Source of the DNA: Paenibacillus sp. J5C2022
Lineage (GTDB): Bacteria; Bacillota; Bacilli; Paenibacillales; Paenibacillaceae
Direction of reading: 5' to 3'
Length of the DNA: 64,000 nucleotides
Assembly: GCF_025567625.1 (NCBI RefSeq)
Contig: NZ_JAOQJC010000001.1
Location: forward strand, 186,001 to 250,000
Below are positions 60,023 through 64,000 of the stretch, in pieces (the stretch's first letter is position 1; each line of letters opens with the position of its first letter). The notes under the pieces are model-generated. The model saw nothing but the letters and a program-made list of their open reading frames with translations. It was not told the origin of the DNA and searched no databases. The translations under genes and the position numbers were made by a program.

Positions 60023-60292
60023 TTAATTCGGACAGTTATCATTGCATTCCGGAGGACAATCCGTCAGTTGCCCTGAGTTGAACATCTCCAGCGTCATGGC
60101 AAGTGCGGCAGCGATTACAGGCTGATCAGGTACAGCGCTGCCGGACAAGAAGGCATCTGCAGCCGCAATGGCATCCACTGCCGCTTGACAAGTGGCGCCA
60201 TTCAGAACATTAAGCTTAGCTGCCAGGAGTTGAGCATACAATTGATTGTATTGCGTCACTCCTTGCGTCATCCTTACATACAGCCGGTTCAT
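60023..60292 (-). CDS. small Cys-tailed protein, partial secreted-domain remnant
   Basis: 89 residues from ATG 60292 (another start, 60271, is possible). The core YNQLYAQLLAAKLNVLNG...AVDAIAAADAFLSG...ALAMTLEMFNSGQL ends in CPPECNDNCPN. I recall the same YILAHQLIAAKLNVLNGA - AADAWL - FNNG series in the C-terminal half of a domain of larger secreted Firmicute proteins, so this looks like an isolated half-domain. No signal peptide is seen. The ribosome site is poor, so it may be a decayed gene. Confidence 0.5.
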   Translation of the reverse strand: MNRLYVRMTQGVTQYNQLYAQLLAAKLNVLNGATCQAAVDAIAAADAFLSGSAVPDQPVIAAALAMTLEMFNSGQLTDCPPECNDNCPN

Positions 60293-60422
60293 ACGCGGAG
60301 AGTTCCAACCAAAAAGGAGCTCTCCGATTCTTTTTGGAATGATTAAGAGTCTTGGTATCCGTACGGCAATATCGTATGATAGGAGGAAGAGATGAATCGT
60401 ATGGGAAGGTGGACGATAAGCG

Positions 60423-61334
60423 ATGACCAAAGTGTTAGTCATTGGCGGAACCCGATTTTTCGGCAAGAGACTGGTGCAGCAATGGATCGCCGAGCAAGCC
60501 GATATAACAATTGTAACGAGGGGGAATACGACAGATCCATTCGGAGATGCAGTTAAGCGACTGAAGGTGGATCGGCAACACTCCGAGACGTTGGCTGCAG
60601 CAATCGGAGCGGAGCGATATGACCTCGTATACGATAATATATGCTATCTTCCGCAGCAAGCCGAGCAAGCGGCAGAGGTGTTCAATGAGCGTACAGGCAA
60701 ATATATCGTCACATCTTCGATGGCCGTCTACGCATTCGGCAATCGGAGCTGGCGCGAGCAGGACTTCGATCCTTTCACGCATCCGCTGAAGAGGAACGGG
60801 GGGCAAGGAGAACCGGGCTATGCGGAAGGCAAGCGGCTTGTCGAAGCGGTTATGTTTCGGAAGGCTGCTTTCCCGGTAGCTGCAGTACGGTTTCCTATCG
60901 TTATGGGACTTGACGATTATACAGATCGGTTGAACTTTCATATTCGACATGTACAGAGCGGCAATCCCATCGGAATGCCTAATCCGCAAGCCAGGATGAG
61001 CTATATCCATGCCGATGAAGCGGCGGACTTCCTCTATTGGCTGGGAAAATCGGAGCTTGCCGGTCCCGTTAACGCCTGTGCGAGCGGACATATTTCCAAT
61101 GAAGAGTTAATTGAACTGATATCGGAGGCAACCGGCAAGTCAGGGAAGCTCGTGCAAGAGACAGATGAAGCGCATCAATCTCCGTATGGCGTTCCGGCTG
61201 ATTGGGGGCTGGATACGAGCAAAGCTTCTGCTGCTGGCTACACGTTCACGCAGCTGCATGAATGGCTGCCCGCTCTTGTGAGGGAGATGGCGGCGCAGGA
61301 GAGTGTAGAGGCAGGGGAGACAGCGGAAATGTGA
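60423..61334 (+). CDS. NAD-dependent epimerase/dehydratase-like protein
   Basis: 303 residues. Extended-SDR nucleotide motif VLVIGGTRFFGKRLVQQW at the N-terminus (GxxxxG form), then YDLVYDNICYLPQQAEQAAEVF, TSSMAVYAFG, GYAEGKRLVEAVMF (YxxxK) and the RFPIVMGLDDYTDRLNFHI block. Matches NAD-dependent epimerase/dehydratases, probably acting on a nucleotide sugar; substrate unknown. Ribosome site AAGGTGG. Not obviously linked to neighbours. Confidence 0.9.
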   Translation: MTKVLVIGGTRFFGKRLVQQWIAEQADITIVTRGNTTDPFGDAVKRLKVDRQHSETLAAAIGAERYDLVYDNICYLPQQAEQAAEVFNERTGKYIVTSSMAVYAFGNRSWREQDFDPFTHPLKRNGGQGEPGYAEGKRLVEAVMFRKAAFPVAAVRFPIVMGLDDYTDRLNFHIRHVQSGNPIGMPNPQARMSYIHADEAADFLYWLGKSELAGPVNACASGHISNEELIELISEATGKSGKLVQETDEAHQSPYGVPADWGLDTSKASAAGYTFTQLHEWLPALVREMAAQESVEAGETAEM

Positions 61335-61394
61335 TAGATGTATATCGAAATACGGTTATACTTATAGAAGCAACATGAAGTAGGAGAGACAGAT

Positions 61395-62165
61395 GTGATG
61401 AACCAGACTATTCCTTATCGCGTGGAGGAAGTGACCGAGCTCTGCTTGCTGGCAGGAAAAATCATGCTGCAGAGCGGCGGCGAGACGTATCGCGTCGAAG
61501 ATACCATGATGCGCATTGCCGCGGCATTCGGCATTCCTGAATCGCAGAGCTTCGTCATGCCGACGGGCATTATATTCGGTATCCAGGGCGCTTATCCCGC
61601 CACCAGACTCGTTCGCATTACGGACCGAACGACCGATCTGCAGAAGGTAACGCAAGTGAACGATCTGTCGCGGCAGATTGCGAACGGAACGATTAATCTG
61701 GACGAAGCTCTGGAAGCATTGAAGGGGATTGAAGCAGCGAGGAATGCATTTCCCGCCTGGCTGCAAATTGCGGCTGCTGCGATTGCCAGCGGCTGCTTTA
61801 TGATTATGCTGCAAGGGATATGGGCGGATTTTATACCGGTCGCTATCGCTGGCGGCATCGGGCTTGCATTGCTGATCTGGCTTCATCTCATTATACCCAT
61901 TCGGTTTTTCGCGGAATTTCTGGCTTCAATGGCGATAGGGATCGTCTCGGTGCTCATGGTGAAAGCAGGGTTCGGTCATCATCTTGATCTGATGATTATC
62001 GGCTCCGTTATGCCGCTTGTGCCGGGACTGCTGCTTACGAATGCCGTTCGCGATCTGATGGCGGGACATCTGCTGTCGGGCCTGTCGAAGGGAGCCGATG
62101 CGTTCCTGACGGCATCCGCGATCGGAGCAGGCATTGCGGTCGTACTGTCCGTATTTCAGCTATAG
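61395..62165 (+). CDS. threonine/serine exporter, ThrE-type N-terminal subunit (DUF1212)
   Basis: 256 residues. N-terminal cytosolic region with the hallmark SGGETYRVEDTMMRIAAAFG and PTGIIFG, then about five transmembrane helices (IAAAAIASGCFMIML, FIPVAIAGGIGLALLIWLHLI, FLASMAIGIVSVLMV, IIGSVMPLVPGLLL). In split ThrE systems this half pairs with a small second subunit, present downstream. GTG 61395 or ATG 61398 may be used; AGGAGAG is upstream. Likely an amino-acid exporter of the inner membrane. Confidence 0.9.
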   Translation: MMNQTIPYRVEEVTELCLLAGKIMLQSGGETYRVEDTMMRIAAAFGIPESQSFVMPTGIIFGIQGAYPATRLVRITDRTTDLQKVTQVNDLSRQIANGTINLDEALEALKGIEAARNAFPAWLQIAAAAIASGCFMIMLQGIWADFIPVAIAGGIGLALLIWLHLIIPIRFFAEFLASMAIGIVSVLMVKAGFGHHLDLMIIGSVMPLVPGLLLTNAVRDLMAGHLLSGLSKGADAFLTASAIGAGIAVVLSVFQL

Positions 62166-62201
62166 GATGAGGAAGCTGTTCATGCAATGGAGGGACAATA
62201 G

Positions 62202-62648
62202 ATGATTGAACAGATGATAACAAGCTTCGTTGCTTCTACGGCGTTCGGCATTATATTCAACGTTCCCAAGCGGGCGCTGCTGCTGTGCGGACTCGTCGGC
62301 TTGCTGGGCTGGATGCTATACTACCTGCTGGCGCTGCAGGAGTTGAATGCGATTGTTGCGACGTTGATCGCTGCGGTGGGCGTGGCGATGTTCAGCCATG
62401 TGCTCGCCAGGTGGAAACGCATGCCGATTACTGTCTTCGGCGTATCGGGCATTATTCCTCTCGTCCCCGGCGGACTCGCTTACGATGCGATGAGGCATCT
62501 GGTGGAGAGCGAGTATACGACAGCTGTGCAGCAAGGGGTCAAAGCGCTCATGGTGTCGGGCTCAATCGCCATGGGGCTTGTACTCTCCGAGGTGCTTCAT
62601 CAGTTGATTCGGAAGACTTGGGTGAATAGGGAAATGAAAAAAACATAA
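62202..62648 (+). CDS. threonine/serine exporter, ThrE-type second subunit (DUF3815)
   Basis: 148 residues, about four to five transmembrane helices, with the ThrE-2 signature VFGVSGIIPLVPGGLAYDAMRHLVE. Completes the split exporter with the preceding gene, 36 bases upstream. Ribosome site GGAGGG before ATG 62202. A weak hairpin (GGCAAC/GTTGCC, 62687-62703) follows. Confidence 0.9.
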   Translation: MIEQMITSFVASTAFGIIFNVPKRALLLCGLVGLLGWMLYYLLALQELNAIVATLIAAVGVAMFSHVLARWKRMPITVFGVSGIIPLVPGGLAYDAMRHLVESEYTTAVQQGVKALMVSGSIAMGLVLSEVLHQLIRKTWVNREMKKT

Positions 62649-62947
62649 CGCAAATTGGCAGCAAGAAGGCAGCGGCAACTTTCCGTTGCCTGCTTATTAG
62701 CGTTGTGCGTAAATGGTCGAAATTAACTCGCATCGACCTTTTGCTTGACCTAAGGTCTGCCCTTGAGATTATCATCGACTCATTGTTCGAGAAGAGTGAA
62801 TCGTCATGCGAAAACAAGGAGTATCGGTAATGTAGTTCTTATTGGTGACCGAGTCGGCAATATCGGCATATCTCTATATAATCACTTGATTATATAATTA
62901 AATTATTATATAGTAACGGAATACAGCTGACAAAGGGGAGAATGAGC
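62649..62947. promoter_or_regulatory. arsR upstream region: MerR-spaced promoter-like element and an ArsR-type dyad
   Basis: TTGACC (62745-62750) and TATCAT (62770-62775) stand 19 bases apart with the palindrome GACCTAAGGTC at the -35, the spacing typical of MerR-family promoters; no MerR target follows directly. Nearer arsR, TATATAATTAAATTATTATATA (62891-62912) is an imperfect A/T dyad suited to an ArsR operator. Otherwise featureless. Confidence 0.45.
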
Positions 62948-63259
62948 ATGGAACAACTTCACACGGTTGCGGAGCAATTAAAGTTGCTTGGAGACAAGAC
63001 AAGACTGACCATGATGGTGATGTTGAAGGAACGCGCCTTGTGCGTGTGCGATATCGCAGACTTGCTGGAGACTTCACAGCCTAACGCGAGCCAGCATCTG
63101 CGCAAGCTGAGAGCTGCGCTACTTGTGAATGAAGACAGGAGAGGACAATGGATTTATTACTCGCTTAACGTGGAAGATAAACCCTACATCCAGGCGATAT
63201 TGGACGGACTTCCATCGTTGAAGGAAAAAGTCGATTTGATTCAAAAGGATTGCAATTAA
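62948..63259 (+). CDS. arsR: ArsR-family metal-responsive repressor
   Basis: 103 residues from ATG 62948; ATG 62942 is too close to the GGGGAG ribosome site. Winged HTH with the metal motif [25 protein letters not shown] (ELCVCDL type, two Cys for As(III)/Sb(III)). Represses its own operon until arsenite binds. An A/T-rich dyad upstream is the likely operator. arsB follows 13 bases after the stop. Confidence 0.92.
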   Translation: MEQLHTVAEQLKLLGDKTRLTMMVMLKERALCVCDIADLLETSQPNASQHLRKLRAALLVNEDRRGQWIYYSLNVEDKPYIQAILDGLPSLKEKVDLIQKDCN

Positions 63260-63272
63260 TGTGGGGGACAAC

Positions 63273-64000
63273 ATGGCTATTATCGCAACGATACTCTTTC
63301 TGGTTACTTTAACTTTTGTCATATGGCAGCCGAGGGGACTTGGCATTGGATGGTCTGCAAGTGCAGGGGCGCTGCTGGCGCTACTGTTCGGCGTAGTGAA
63401 CTTCGGCGATGTGGCGACTGTTGCCGGCATCGTTTGGAACGCGACGCTTGCATTTGTAGCGATCATTATGATTTCGCTCATACTGGATGCCATTGGCTTT
63501 TTTGAATGGTCTGCGCTGCATATGGCACGATTAGCGCGCGGGCGCGGGTTGCTCATGTTTGTATTCATTATTTTGCTTGGCGCTGCGGTCGCGGCGCTGT
63601 TCGCTAACGATGGGGCAGCTTTAATTATGACGCCCATAGTGCTAGCGATGGTACGCGCGTTAAAATTCGAGAACAAGATGATTCTGCCCTTCGTTATGGC
63701 GTGCGGCTTCATTGCCGATACGGCTTCATTGCCGCTTGTCGTCAGCAATCTGGTCAATATTGTATCCGCGGATTTCTTCGACATCGGCTTTGCTGAGTAC
63801 GCTAGCCGTATGATTGTACCGAACTTATTCTCCATTATAGCGAGTCTGACTGTATTATATCTGTTCTTCAGGAAGGGCATTCCTGCAAGCTACGACTATG
63901 CACATCTGAAGCAGCCGAGGGAAGCTATCAAAGATATGCGTTTATTCAAGCTGGCTTGGGTTATTTTGGCCGCCCTGTTGCTGGCTTACTTCGTCAGCGG
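63273..64000 (+). CDS. arsB: arsenite efflux pump ArsB, truncated by the window edge
   Basis: 242 complete codons are visible and the frame continues past the right edge. Highly hydrophobic with at least seven transmembrane helices. ArsB/ArsAB-family motifs: [44 protein letters not shown] (ion-permease signature), [26 protein letters not shown]. Expels arsenite/antimonite using proton motive force. Ribosome site GGGGG. Paired with arsR. An opposite-strand frame covers part of it but shows no protein features. Confidence 0.93.
   Translation, partial: MAIIATILFLVTLTFVIWQPRGLGIGWSASAGALLALLFGVVNFGDVATVAGIVWNATLAFVAIIMISLILDAIGFFEWSALHMARLARGRGLLMFVFIILLGAAVAALFANDGAALIMTPIVLAMVRALKFENKMILPFVMACGFIADTASLPLVVSNLVNIVSADFFDIGFAEYASRMIVPNLFSIIASLTVLYLFFRKGIPASYDYAHLKQPREAIKDMRLFKLAWVILAALLLAYFVS

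Noticed and set aside
63119..63880. Open frame of 253 codons on the minus strand across arsR and arsB
   Set aside because: It covers the real arsR-arsB genes on the other strand, has no ribosome site, and its product is Met/Ser/Ala-rich without fold.

Overview
The window looks like chromosome from a low-GC Gram-positive bacterium of the Paenibacillus/Paenibacillaceae type. This is inferred from near 50% GC, strong AGGAGG-type ribosome sites, frequent GTG/TTG starts, T-box leaders, Firmicute-style lipoproteins, an ECF sigma/DUF4367 pair, and Fur and PerR boxes of the Bacillus kind. There is no prophage, CRISPR array, rRNA or tRNA that I can see. Most of it is ordinary accessory and housekeeping chromosome.

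1-8.6 kb: the end of one gene, a lipoprotein, a class I aminotransferase, an MFS transporter, then a three-gene signalling unit (HPT-REC-GGDEF-REC protein, single-domain response regulator, hybrid histidine kinase) and a tiny zinc-ribbon protein. 8.6-16.7 kb: two T-box-controlled aminoacyl-tRNA synthetases. The first is a short prolyl-tRNA synthetase lacking the editing insertion, followed by selD, mnmH (tRNA 2-selenouridine) and a GNAT. The second is a glutaminyl-tRNA synthetase, unusual for a Firmicute, with HIGS in place of HIGH. 16.9-23 kb: a lipoprotein, then a probable copper-response block: an OmpR-type regulator and kinase behind a CsoR-like operator, a Met/His-rich multicopper oxidase, and an F510_1955-type propeller protein.

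23-28 kb: a long structured leader (promoter, 7-codon ORF, 13-bp long-range inverted repeat, antiterminator/terminator choice) precedes a DUF43/BpsA-like aminopropyltransferase gene; I regard this leader as the most promising undescribed element. Next come a TetR gene and a paired SMR efflux operon sharing one operator, an MFS_2 transporter, and a Cys-rich four-helix copper protein. 28-39 kb: LysR plus metE, a TetR/membrane-protein divergon, a tyrosine recombinase beside a 32-bp near-palindrome, cytochrome bd-type oxidase genes, and a VOC / broken DNA-alkylation-repair gene / TetR operon with its own palindromic operator.

39-50 kb: a metallo-hydrolase, NUDIX, GNAT, a secreted CuAO-N/BsuPI-like protein, and a coupled three-gene membrane operon ending in an unusual membrane-domain/APH(6)-type kinase fusion. 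Then come proline dehydrogenase (its ribosome site lies in a hairpin), PepD, and free-Met sulfoxide reductase. 50-64 kb: ECF sigma/anti-sigma, an orphan T-box remnant followed by a 51-bp tandem repeat, a methyltransferase and FAD oxidoreductase, AraC, a Fur-boxed flavin monooxygenase plus siderophore-binding lipoprotein, PerR-boxed ahpCF, an epimerase, the split ThrE-type exporter, and arsR-arsB running off the right edge.

All functional calls are from sequence reading alone; no database search or folding program was run.
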